From the NCBI GenBank assembly GCA_030426665.1, contig JAUHYD010000005.1, positions 186,001 to 250,000 of the forward strand: a stretch of 64,000 nt of DNA. Reading direction: 5' to 3'. The stretch's first letter is position 1, and every line of letters begins with the position of its first letter. The position numbers and the translations under genes are program-made. Below, one piece after another: positions 6,908 to 16,800 of this stretch. The stretch is from Bacteroidia bacterium (lineage in GTDB: Bacteria; Bacteroidota; Bacteroidia; Chitinophagales; Chitinophagaceae). A model generated the notes under the pieces. It made no database searches and was not told the origin of the DNA. It was given only the letters and a program-made list of their open reading frames with translations.

Positions 6908-9900
6908 CTATCTTATCAATGTCACATCACCTTTATACACCTGGTTTTCGGGGTAGCCGGGTCTCGCCACAATTATCGTGTAATAATACACACCCAAATC
7001 CTGTGGCACTCCGTTAATAGTACCATCCCAACCTACTTCTGTTGTGGTCGTGTAGAATACTTGCTTACCCCAACGGTTATAGATTCGCATTTCTACTAAG
7101 TTACGGAACTTAGAGCCGTTCAGGCGGAACACATCGTTACGGCCATCACCGTTCGGTGTAAATCCGGTCGGGATAAACTCTGTCATAGAGCTATCTACCA
7201 CTATCGTCACTCTGGCGGTATCCCTGCAACCATACTTATCCATACCATATACCGTGTAGGTAGTAGTCACTGTCGGTGTCGCAATCGGGCTATTTATGTT
7301 CGGGTTATTCAAACTTCCGTCATTTGGCACCCACGTATAGTACAGCTGGCTATCAGCGTTCAACTGCACGCTATTACCATACATAATCTTGGTACTTCTT
7401 GTCACGTGAGTAAGTGGTGTCGGCAGTATAGAATGTAAGGTCATCACATGCTCTGCCTGGCAGCCTTCACCAGCCATAGTTGCAGTAAGTGTGTATGTAT
7501 AGTTTCCTATAGCCTTAAAGAATGGCTCTTTTACTGTCGCAGACGATAAGTTGGCCGCAGGTGACCAGCTGTAGTTATACTCATCGTAGCCCGGGAACTC
7601 TATGTTCGGTTGAATGTATATTGTATTCCACAACCTCAGTGGCTGCACCAGACAGAACGTACTGTCAGTTATAGAGTTGATGTAAGGCTGTAGTACTACA
7701 ATATTCGTTTTTGCTGTATCCTTACAACCTAATGAATCAGTAACAATTAGCCTGAATGGATATATGTCTTCATGCTCGTATACATAGGCCGGAGGTGCAC
7801 CCCACGTAGCAGAGTCATTACCATCGCCAAACTCCCACTTGTACGTCGCCAACGGAACAGTGGGCGTAGATACATACTTCGTAGAATTTGACAAGTCCGT
7901 TATCACCAGACCCGTACCATTACAAATTGTATCATCAAATACAGAGAAGTTCGCAGTAACGGTGTGTTTCAGGTTTACAATCTGCTGCGAAGTATCAGTA
8001 CAGCCATTTGCACTCGTAGCTTTCAATATAACTGTATAATCTTTGTGACCCGCTGTATATATATGTATCGGATTGCGGTCGTATCCTGTCTTTGTATCTC
8101 CAAATGTCCACTCCCAGCTTACAGTATTCTGCGAATAATCATTAAAGAATACGGTATCATTGGGGCATGCCGGGTGTCGGTCAAAGTCAAACAATGGCAC
8201 CGGACCGGGTTTTATATTTATTGTGCCCGTACCCACGCATCCGTCATCAGACACTGCAGTCACAGTATACACACCACCCAGCGATGAGTCAAATGGTGAT
8301 ACTACAGGGTTCTGCAATGTGGAGGTAAACCCACCCGGTCCAACCCAGGAGAACTCTGTACACAACGAATCAGGTGCTGCAAATAAGTTTAGTGGGTCCA
8401 CAACAGGATCACAATTCGGAAGATTGCTCGTAACAGCTATTATCGGCGATTCATTTACAGTTACATCCGTATAAGAAGTGTCGCTTACGCTACCTATGGT
8501 TTTTACCACGTGGAACCGGCCTCTATGAGCAGTAGTCGCAGGGAATATATACGCCTCCTGAGAAGTGGCAAACACTGCTGTCGACGGTGCGGGACCATAC
8601 CATTTATATGAGGCCCCCAATGAGTCACCGGGTGCATTGAAGAATAGCGTATCCCCAACACAGGGCTCATTGCTTTCCGCTCCGTTACACGTATGTATTG
8701 TCAGGTAAAATGTCTTTTCAAGACAAGACCCTATTCCTGCCGAAGTATCTACACCGGTAATTGTATATGTTATTTCAGGAGGAAGTACAGAAGTGGTAAT
8801 ATCAACATGTATTCCTGTTGTTGCAGACAGCCCTGTACCCGGAGACCAGGTCCAATGACTCCATGCCCACTCTTTTTCACCACCATGCAATATGTCAACC
8901 GGTAAAATATCAACCGGGTGCTCACAAACATCAAAAGTATCATAATCTGCATTTGGAGGTGTACTGTTAGGACCCGGTATGCCGTTTACGATAAGCTGCG
9001 GATTAGGGAAGGCACTATCAATACCCGTCCTTCCGTTATACACATAGGCATATGATACAGAAGCACTATCTCCGGCGGGTATTGTTCCAACATTAAATAC
9101 AAGCCAGATACCCACGTCTCTTATCAAAGTCGAGTTTACCGCACCGATACTTCCGGCTGTCGTAGGAAGTGCCCAAAGAGCCGACGGTGTTGTAAACGGC
9201 CAAAGTCCCGAACTAAGGTAGCCACACTTGGCACGGCAATCTCTTGTGGCCAATGACATATAACTATTCACAGAATCAAATGTTATACCACCTGATGTTC
9301 TATCACCATAAGCACATACTTGTACCAGATGTCTGATATCTTCGTTTTGATGCACAATCGTATTTGTGGTAGTAGACCCTCCTCCCCAAAACGAAATATT
9401 ATCCGGGTCACATGTACGCTCATAATATACACCGTTCATCGGCGCTGCTGTAGTGTTATACAAATGTGTGGTAACAACTACCCATGATGCAAATGTATCT
9501 ACGCGAGTTTCCTGAGTGATGTTCAGTCCTGCAACTGCTCCTGACCACGTACCAATTGCCGTCCCGCCAACATTTGAGTATCCTGTTATAGAACCTGCGA
9601 TATCTGCGGGTGGACCTGTACATCCACCGCCGCCACGCGCCCAGTTCCTGTACTCTGTCCCGGCAATTTGTACACCCCAACCTTCCATAGGTGCACCGGG
9701 AATAGTATAATTCCCCATCAATTGCGGACTACCAACAGACCAACCGTCATGTCCCCAGTCATACGCAACATCTAACTTACCACCAGGAGTAAAGGCGGTA
9801 CCCGCACCATATGTGGAATGTGGATGATAAGTCAAAGGTGAACTACAAGTACCAAAGGCACCAATTCGGTCAACACCCACCTCTAACCACTGACCTTGCA

Positions 9901-9994
9901 AAAAGCACTCTGTACCCACAATCTGTGCGCGAACAGATGAAACTGATGTGAAAAGGCTTAGTAACAACAATAAAATAGGAATTCGTAATCTCAT
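6908..9994 (-). CDS. Secreted PKD-domain protein with T9SS type B sorting domain, copy 1
   Basis: A 1028-residue exported protein. Order: signal peptide 1-23 (cut after SVRA), an N-terminal beta-rich region to about 345 with YDWGHDGWSVGSP and EGWGVQIAGTEYRNW, Ig/PKD-like modules (WEWTFGDTKTGYD and YKWEFGDGNDSATW mark two PKD domains at about 590-760), and a C-terminal gliding-motility-associated domain at about 938-1028 (TEFIPTGFTPNGDGRNDVF, IYNRWGKQVFY, GVYYYTI). The last domain is the type B signal for type IX secretion and surface attachment. An adhesin or surface-structure role is inferred. It is the most diverged of three tandem paralogues in its middle PKD region. Confidence 0.9.
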   Translation of the reverse strand: MRLRIPILLLLLSLFTSVSSVRAQIVGTECFLQGQWLEVGVDRIGAFGTCSSPLTYHPHSTYGAGTAFTPGGKLDVAYDWGHDGWSVGSPQLMGNYTIPGAPMEGWGVQIAGTEYRNWARGGGGCTGPPADIAGSITGYSNVGGTAIGTWSGAVAGLNITQETRVDTFASWVVVTTHLYNTTAAPMNGVYYERTCDPDNISFWGGGSTTTNTIVHQNEDIRHLVQVCAYGDRTSGGITFDSVNSYMSLATRDCRAKCGYLSSGLWPFTTPSALWALPTTAGSIGAVNSTLIRDVGIWLVFNVGTIPAGDSASVSYAYVYNGRTGIDSAFPNPQLIVNGIPGPNSTPPNADYDTFDVCEHPVDILPVDILHGGEKEWAWSHWTWSPGTGLSATTGIHVDITTSVLPPEITYTITGVDTSAGIGSCLEKTFYLTIHTCNGAESNEPCVGDTLFFNAPGDSLGASYKWYGPAPSTAVFATSQEAYIFPATTAHRGRFHVVKTIGSVSDTSYTDVTVNESPIIAVTSNLPNCDPVVDPLNLFAAPDSLCTEFSWVGPGGFTSTLQNPVVSPFDSSLGGVYTVTAVSDDGCVGTGTINIKPGPVPLFDFDRHPACPNDTVFFNDYSQNTVSWEWTFGDTKTGYDRNPIHIYTAGHKDYTVILKATSANGCTDTSQQIVNLKHTVTANFSVFDDTICNGTGLVITDLSNSTKYVSTPTVPLATYKWEFGDGNDSATWGAPPAYVYEHEDIYPFRLIVTDSLGCKDTAKTNIVVLQPYINSITDSTFCLVQPLRLWNTIYIQPNIEFPGYDEYNYSWSPAANLSSATVKEPFFKAIGNYTYTLTATMAGEGCQAEHVMTLHSILPTPLTHVTRSTKIMYGNSVQLNADSQLYYTWVPNDGSLNNPNINSPIATPTVTTTYTVYGMDKYGCRDTARVTIVVDSSMTEFIPTGFTPNGDGRNDVFRLNGSKFRNLVEMRIYNRWGKQVFYTTTTEVGWDGTINGVPQDLGVYYYTIIVARPGYPENQVYKGDVTLIR

Positions 9995-10010
9995 AATATA
10001 AATTTATATT
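9995..10010. promoter_or_regulatory. 16-bp perfect palindrome at the start codon of copy 1
   Basis: AATATAAATTTATATT immediately precedes the ATG. The same palindrome is found in the same position before copy 2 (13466-13481) but not before copy 3. It could be an operator, a leader hairpin or simply AT-rich leader. Confidence 0.35.
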
Positions 10011-10303
10011 GCTTTGAACAATTTTAGAACGATAGATGATTCAACAGAGCTACCTAAATTCAGCGAGAAATAGCACCTCGCAATATTCAGACTAACTAAT
10101 ACAATCCGCCTGTATACTTAAAGACAGGTAAAAAGAAGAATTGGTTAGTTAACTTGTTCGAATTTTTATTTTTATAACGTCAAAAATACAGCTGTGCAAT
10201 GATTTTTTTGTGGCTAAATTATCGATATATCAACACAAAGTTGAACTACCATTAAACATTTTTAGTGCCAACCGGCTATTTTAATCATATTCAACACATT
10301 ATA

Positions 10304-10347
10304 CATAAACAAAATCCCCCGCCTGTTGGCAGGGGATTTTGTTTATG
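10304..10347 (-). terminator. Strong intrinsic terminator of copy 2
   Basis: A 16-bp perfect stem (CATAAACAAAATCCCC at 10304-10319, GGGGATTTTGTTTATG at 10332-10347) with a 12-base loop, 19 bases after the copy 2 stop. The AT half of the stem supplies the U-tract. It is nearly identical to the hairpin at 13775-13818. Confidence 0.88.
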
Positions 10348-10366
10348 TCAACGTATATCGAAATAG

Positions 10367-13300
10367 TTACCTGATCAGCGTAATCTCGCCTTTATAAACC
10401 TGATTATCAGGGTAGCCGGGTCGTGCCAGTATTACTGTGTAGTAGTATACACCCAAGTCCTGTGGTACTCCGTTCAGCGTACCATCCCATCCTTGCTCCG
10501 TAGTAGTGGTATAAAATACCTGTGCACCCCAACGATTGTAGATGCGCATTTCTACCAGGTCACGGAACTTAGAGCCGTTCAAGCGGAATATGTCGTTCCG
10601 TCCATCGCCGTTTGGTGTAAATCCGGTTGGGATAAACTCGGTCATTGAGCTGTCTACTATTATCGTTATCATTGCCGTGTCACGGCAGCCATACTTGTCC
10701 ATACCGTATACAGTGTACGTTGTCGTTACGGTCGGCGTTGCTATTGGGTTGTTGATATTCGGATTATTCAAACTTCCGTCATTTGGAACCCACGTATAGT
10801 ACAACTGACTATCGGCGTTCAACTGTACACTACCACCATATTGTATCTTGGTGCCTCGCGTTACCTGAGTAAGCGGCGTTGGTAGAATAGAGTTTAAGGT
10901 CATTACGTGTTCTGCCTGGCAGCCTTCACCAGCCATGGTTGCAGTAAGTGTGTATGTATAATTTCCTATAGCCTTAAAGAATGGCTCCTTTACTGTCGCA
11001 GACGATAAGTTTGCTGCAGGTGACCAGCTGTAGTTATACTCATCGTAGCCCGGGAACTCAATATTCGGTTGAATGTATATGGTGTTCCACAGCTTCAGCG
11101 GCTGTACCAGACAGAACGTACTGTCAGTTATAGAGTTGATGTATGGCTGTAGTACCACAATGTTCATCTGCTTAGTGTCTACGCAGCCCAGCGAATCCGT
11201 AACAGTTAGCGTAGGCACATATATACCTTCCTGCTCGTATACATAGGCCGGAGGTGCGCCCCACGTGGCCGAGTCATTACCATCTCCGAACTCCCACTTG
11301 TAGGTTGCCAATGGAACAGTGGGCGTAGATACATACTTCGTCGAATTTGACAAGTCCGTTATCACCAGACCCGTACCATTACAGATAGTATCATCAAATA
11401 CAGAGAAGTTTGCCGTAACTGTATGCTCCAGATTAACTTCCTTCGTTAAAGATTTAGTGCATCCATTGCTACTTGTCACCTTTACAGTCGCATTATATTT
11501 CTTGTGCCCATCGGTATATATGTGAATCGGGTTGCGATCATAACCTGTCTTTGTATCGCCAAATGACCACTCCCACGTTGCTGTATTCTGAGAATAATCA
11601 TTAAAGAATACAGTATCATTAGGACATGCCGGATGTCGGTCAAAGTCAAACAATGGCACCGGACCCGGTTTTATATTTATCGTACCGGTACCCACGCATC
11701 CGTCATCAGATACTGCAGTCACCGTATACACACCACCCAGCGATGAGTCAAATGGCGATACTACCGGGTTCTGCAATGTGGACGTAAACCCACCCGGTCC
11801 AACCCAGGAGAACTCTGTACACAACGAATCAGGCGCTGCAAATAGGTTTAGCGGGTCCACAACAGGATTACAATCCGGCAAATTGCTCGTTACTGCTATT
11901 ACCGGCGCCTCATTTACAATAACGTCAGTAAAAGACGTATCTGTTAAACCAGCCTGAGTCTTAGCAACATAGTACCTGCCTCTGTTGGCAGTGGTTGCCG
12001 AGAAGATATAGGCGGTTTGAGCAGTACCAAATACTGCCGTCGACGGATCGGGGCCAAACCACTTATAGGTTGCTCCTAATGAATCTCCGGGCGCATTGAA
12101 AAACAGCGTATCTCCTACACATGGCTCATTGCTTTCTGCTCCGTTACATGTATGTATAGTCAGATAGAATGTCTTTTCGAGGCAAGACCCCAAACCTGCG
12201 GAGGTATCTTTACCGGTTATTGTGTAAGTAATGACCGGTGGGAGCTCTCTTGTAACGATGCGAACGTGAGCACCGGTAGTCGCGGATAAACCTGTCGATG
12301 GTGCCCATGTCCATTTACTCCATGACCAGCTTCTGTCTTCAGCATGTCGTATATCAATCGGCAATGTGTCTATTGGGTTAGCACACACGTCAAATGTGTC
12401 ATAGTTTGGAATAGGTGGCGCATACGAAACTCGAGGCACCCCATTTATTACCATCTCAGGATTTGGTAACGCACTGTCTAAACCGTAGGTGCCGTTGTAG
12501 ATGTACGCATAAGAAACTACCGCACTGTCTCCCGGAGCTATTGTACCAATATTGAACACTATAAATATCCCTCTGTCTCTATTGGCAGTTGTGCCTAAAG
12601 TAGACAACGTCACCGGACTTGTGGGCCCGGCAGGACCAGAATTTGTCCACAATACAGAAGGCGTAGAGCTTGGTGCCAGACTCCCTATTTCCCCAACCCT
12701 GGCTCGGCAATCTCTTGCCGCATACCCAAGGTAACTATTAATAGAATCATAAGTTGGAGTACTACCAGAACCTGCTCTGTCTCCATATGCACTTATCTGT
12801 ACAAGATGTCTTGCATCTTCATTCTGATGTACAATTACTTGCCTTGTCGAAGAACCTCCACTCCAATAAGAAATATTATCCGGGTCACAAGTACGCTCAT
12901 AGTGTACATTTGTCATAGGTGTCGCCGTAGTATTATATAAATGTGCAGTAATTACCGCCCACGAAGAGTAGGTATCAACTACCGTTTCTTGCCTGATATT
13001 CATTCCGGCTACAGCACCCGTCCAGGTAGCAGTTGCTCTCTGGGCTATATTAGAATATCCCGTGATACTACCTGCAATTGCAGTTGCGCCGGTGCAAAGA
13101 CCACCCCAGGCACCATTTCTGTACTCGGTTGCGCCTATTTGCACACTCCATCCTTCCTGAGGAAATCCGGGCTGAGTATAATTACCCATCAACGGAGGCA
13201 TTCCTACAGACCAGCCATCGTGTCCCCAGTCATAAGCTGCGTCTAATGCACCACCGGGTGTAAATGCCGTACCAGTACCACAGCATAGGTGCGGGTGGTA

Positions 13301-13465
13301 TGTAGCAGGAGACGAACAGGTTCCAAAGCCTCCCATTCGGTTTACACCAACTTCTAACCACTGCCCTTGCAAAAAGCAATCTGTACCCACAATCTGTCCA
13401 CGAACAAAGGAAACCGATGTTAAGAGGCCTAATAACAACAATAAAATAGGAATTCGCAATCTCAT
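10367..13465 (-). CDS. Secreted PKD-domain protein with T9SS type B sorting domain, copy 2
   Basis: A 1032-residue paralogue with the same order as copy 1: signal peptide (cut after VRG or nearby), N-terminal beta-rich region (YDWGHDGWSVGMPPLMGNYT), Ig-like segment with SNEPCVGDTLFF, two PKD modules (WEWSFGDTKTGYD; YKWEFGDGNDSATW), a WVPNDGSLNNPNINNP module, and a type B sorting domain starting TEFIPTGFTPNGDGRNDIF. The N-terminus and upstream DNA match copy 1, whereas the PKD-2 to C-terminal portion matches copy 3 almost exactly, so the gene is a mosaic. Surface localisation by the type IX system is inferred. Confidence 0.9.
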   Translation of the reverse strand: MRLRIPILLLLLGLLTSVSFVRGQIVGTDCFLQGQWLEVGVNRMGGFGTCSSPATYHPHLCCGTGTAFTPGGALDAAYDWGHDGWSVGMPPLMGNYTQPGFPQEGWSVQIGATEYRNGAWGGLCTGATAIAGSITGYSNIAQRATATWTGAVAGMNIRQETVVDTYSSWAVITAHLYNTTATPMTNVHYERTCDPDNISYWSGGSSTRQVIVHQNEDARHLVQISAYGDRAGSGSTPTYDSINSYLGYAARDCRARVGEIGSLAPSSTPSVLWTNSGPAGPTSPVTLSTLGTTANRDRGIFIVFNIGTIAPGDSAVVSYAYIYNGTYGLDSALPNPEMVINGVPRVSYAPPIPNYDTFDVCANPIDTLPIDIRHAEDRSWSWSKWTWAPSTGLSATTGAHVRIVTRELPPVITYTITGKDTSAGLGSCLEKTFYLTIHTCNGAESNEPCVGDTLFFNAPGDSLGATYKWFGPDPSTAVFGTAQTAYIFSATTANRGRYYVAKTQAGLTDTSFTDVIVNEAPVIAVTSNLPDCNPVVDPLNLFAAPDSLCTEFSWVGPGGFTSTLQNPVVSPFDSSLGGVYTVTAVSDDGCVGTGTINIKPGPVPLFDFDRHPACPNDTVFFNDYSQNTATWEWSFGDTKTGYDRNPIHIYTDGHKKYNATVKVTSSNGCTKSLTKEVNLEHTVTANFSVFDDTICNGTGLVITDLSNSTKYVSTPTVPLATYKWEFGDGNDSATWGAPPAYVYEQEGIYVPTLTVTDSLGCVDTKQMNIVVLQPYINSITDSTFCLVQPLKLWNTIYIQPNIEFPGYDEYNYSWSPAANLSSATVKEPFFKAIGNYTYTLTATMAGEGCQAEHVMTLNSILPTPLTQVTRGTKIQYGGSVQLNADSQLYYTWVPNDGSLNNPNINNPIATPTVTTTYTVYGMDKYGCRDTAMITIIVDSSMTEFIPTGFTPNGDGRNDIFRLNGSKFRDLVEMRIYNRWGAQVFYTTTTEQGWDGTLNGVPQDLGVYYYTVILARPGYPDNQVYKGEITLIR

Positions 13466-13837
13466 AATATAAATTTATATTGCTTTGAACAATTTTAGAA
13501 CGATAGATACTGCAACATAGCTACCTAAATGCAGCTAGAAATAGCACCTCGCTATAGACAAACTAACTAATACAATCCGCTTGTATACTTATAGACAGGT
13601 AAAAAGAAGAATTGGTTAGTTAATTTGCTCGAATTTTTATTTTTTTAACATAAAAAATATGGCTGTGCAATGATTTTTTTGTGGCTAAATTATCGATATA
13701 TCAACACAAAGTTGAATTGCCATTATACACTGTTAGCACCTACCAACTATTTTAATCATATTCAACACATTATGCATAAACAAAATCCCCCGCCTATTGG
13801 CAGGGGATTTTGTTTATGTCAACATATATCGAAATAG
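13466..13837. repeat. 372-bp intergenic block duplicated from 9995-10366 (unit B)
   Basis: Second copy of the spacer, upstream of copy 2 and downstream of copy 3. It carries the palindrome AATATAAATTTATATT at 13466-13481 and the terminator at 13775-13818. Substitutions cluster at about 13510-13570 and 13650-13740, while the dyad-containing stretch around 13570-13620 is better kept. Confidence 0.85.
13775..13818 (-). terminator. Strong intrinsic terminator of copy 3
   Basis: A 16-bp stem identical in sequence to the one at 10304-10347 (arms 13775-13790 and 13803-13818), differing by one base in the loop. It lies 19 bases past the copy 3 stop. Confidence 0.88.
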
Positions 13838-16800
13838 TTACCTGATCAGCGTAATCTCGCCTTTATAAACCTGATTATCAGGATAACCGGGTCGTGCCAG
13901 TATTACTGTATAGTAGTATACACCCAAATCCTGTGGCACTCCGTTCAGCGTACCATCCCAACCTTGCTCCGTTGTTGTGGTATAAAACACCTGAGCACCC
14001 CAACGATTATAAATGCGCATCTCGACCAGGTCACGGAACTTAGAGCCGTTCAAGCGGAATACATCGTTACGGCCATCACCGTTTGGTGTAAATCCGGTTG
14101 GGATAAACTCGGTCATTGAGCTGTCTACTATTATCGTTATCATTGCCGTGTCACGGCAGCCATACTTGTCCATACCGTATACAGTGTACGTTGTCGTTAC
14201 GGTCGGCGTTGCTATTGGGTTGTTGATATTCGGATTATTCAAACTTCCGTCATTTGGAACCCACGTATAGTACAACTGACTATCGGCGTTCAACTGTACA
14301 CTACCACCATATTGTATCTTGGTGCCTCGCGTTACCTGAGTAAGCGGCGTTGGTAGAATAGAGTTTAAGGTCATTACGTGTTCTGCCTGGCAGCCTTCTC
14401 CCGCCATGGTTGCAGTAAGTGTGTATGTATAATTTCCTATAGCCTTAAAGAATGGCTCTTTTACTGTCGCTGAAGATAAGTTTGCTGCAGGTGACCAGCT
14501 GTAGTTATACTCATCGTAGCCCGGGAACTCAATATTCGGTTGAATGTATATGGTATTCCACAGCTTCAACGGCTGTACCAGACAGAAAGTACTGTCAGTA
14601 ATAGAGTTAATGTATGGCTGTAGTACCACAATGTTCATCTGCTTGGTGTCTACACAGCCCAAAGAATCCGTAACAGTTAGCGTAGGCACATATATACCTT
14701 CCTGCTCGTATACATAGGCCGGAGGTGCGCCCCACGTAGCCGAGTCATTACCATCCCCGAACTCCCACTTGTAAGTTGCCAATGGAATAGTTGGCGTAGG
14801 GGTATATTTCGTTGAGCTCGACAAGTCTGTTATTACAAGACCGGTGCCATTACAGATAGTATCATCAAACACAGAGAAGTTTGCCGTAACTGTATGCTCC
14901 AGATTAACTTCTTTCGTTAAAGATTTAGTGCATCCATTGCTACTTGTCACCTTTACAGTCGCATTATATTTCTTGTGCCCATCGGTATATATGTGAATCG
15001 GGTTGCGATCATAACCTGTCTTTGTATCGCCAAACGACCACTCCCACGTTGCTGTATTCTGCGAATAATCATTAAAGAACACAGTATCGTTAGGACATGC
15101 AGGATGTCGGTCAAAGTCAAACAATGGCACAGGACCCGGTTTTATATTTATCGTACCGGTACCCACGCATCCGTCATCAGATACTGCAGTCACAGTATAC
15201 ACACCACCCAGCGATGAGTCAAATGGCGATACTACCGGGTTCTGCAATGTGGACGTAAACCCACCCGGTCCAACCCAGGAGAACTCTGTACACAACGAAT
15301 CAGGCGCTGCAAATAGGTTTAGCGGGTCCACAACAGGATCACAATTCGGAAGATTGCTCGTAACAGCTATTATCGGCGACTCATTTACTATGACATCTGT
15401 ATACGACGTATCTCCAACCCCCGGACCACCAAATGTTTTCACTACACGGAACCGTCCGCGGTGTGCGATAGTCGCAGGGAATATGTATGCTTCCTGAGTA
15501 GTCGCAAACACTGCAGTCGACGGCTCAGGGCCAAACCACTTGTACGTCGCTCCCAATGAATCACCGGGCGCATTAAAGAACAATGTATCGCCTACGCAAG
15601 GTTCATTACTTACGGCTCCATTACACGTACGTATAGTCAGATAGAAAGTCTTGTTATGACAAGACCCATAAGCAGTTCCACTATCGCTACCCGTTATGGT
15701 ATAAGTAAAAATTGGAGGAAGTACTCTCAAGTCAATTGACACGCTTGTTCCGGTAGTCGCAGACAAGCCGGTTGCCGGTGCCCATGTCCATTCGCCCCAA
15801 GACCATGCCTTGTCACTTCCGTATAGGATGTCAACATTCAGGGCAGTTAAATCAGGCCGCGCGCATGCGTCAAACGTATCATAGTTTGGTGTAGGTGGCG
15901 CGTAAGAAACCCTTGGCATACCATCCACCACTAACTGCGGATCCGGGAATGCACTATCAATACCATCATCACCGTTAAAAATATACGCATAAGAAAGAAC
16001 CGTGCTATCCCCTGCTGCTATTGTGCCTAAATTAAACACCAAGCCTATCGCAATATCAGATTGAGTACAAGCCGTTGGCAGACAAGCACCAAGTGTATAT
16101 TGTACCGAGGTTCCGGGAGTTCCATAGGTCCCCGCCCATATATCACCTAAATCAATTGTAGCGCCCAACCACCAGGAAGTATAGACAAAACATTTAGCAC
16201 GGCAGTCTCTTGTTCCTAAACCCATGTACGACTGCTCCTCTGTAAAACTTGGATGCCTTGTCTTCACCAATACTCTATGTCTTGCATCTTCATTCTGGTG
16301 CTGAATCTTATTAATGGTAGGGAAACCGCCGCCTGGCCAGGTTTGTGTATTGTCAGGATCACAAGAACGCAAATAATACACATTTGGTGCAGCAGTAGCT
16401 GAAGTATTTGTAAGGACGGTTGTAACAACTACCGCCGAAGCAAATGTATCTACTCTTGTTTCCTGTCTTACCGCTAACGTCACTCCTCCGGCGGTAGCAG
16501 TACCTGTCCACGTACCGATAGCGCTACCTCCGATATTTGAATAACCGGAGTTTGCCCCGGTCAACGCCAATGCACCACCACCCATGGTACCTGCGCAACT
16601 CTGAAACGCTTGCCGACGAGGATTACCCGCAACGCCAATTTGCAACTCCCAGCCTTCAAACGGAGAACCGGGATAAGTATAGTCCCCCATAAATGGTGGC
16701 GTACCTACAGTCCAACCATCGTGGCCCCAATCATATACTTCCGCTAAATTATTAGTACCACCAGCAGGTAATGCTCGGGGATGAAAGCCCGCAGGAATAG

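Larger units (their letters stand above)
9995..10366. repeat. 372-bp intergenic block duplicated at 13466-13837 (unit A)
   Basis: The whole spacer between copies 1 and 2 is repeated, at the same length and with scattered substitutions, between copies 2 and 3. Shared parts include the start-codon palindrome, a dyad at 10091-10149 (ACTAACTAAT pairing with ATTGGTTAGT, enclosing CCTGT/ACAGG), the segment TTTTTTTGTGGCTAAATTAT, and the terminator hairpin at 10304-10347. The duplication unit therefore contains a gene plus its upstream control region and the preceding terminator. Confidence 0.85.
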
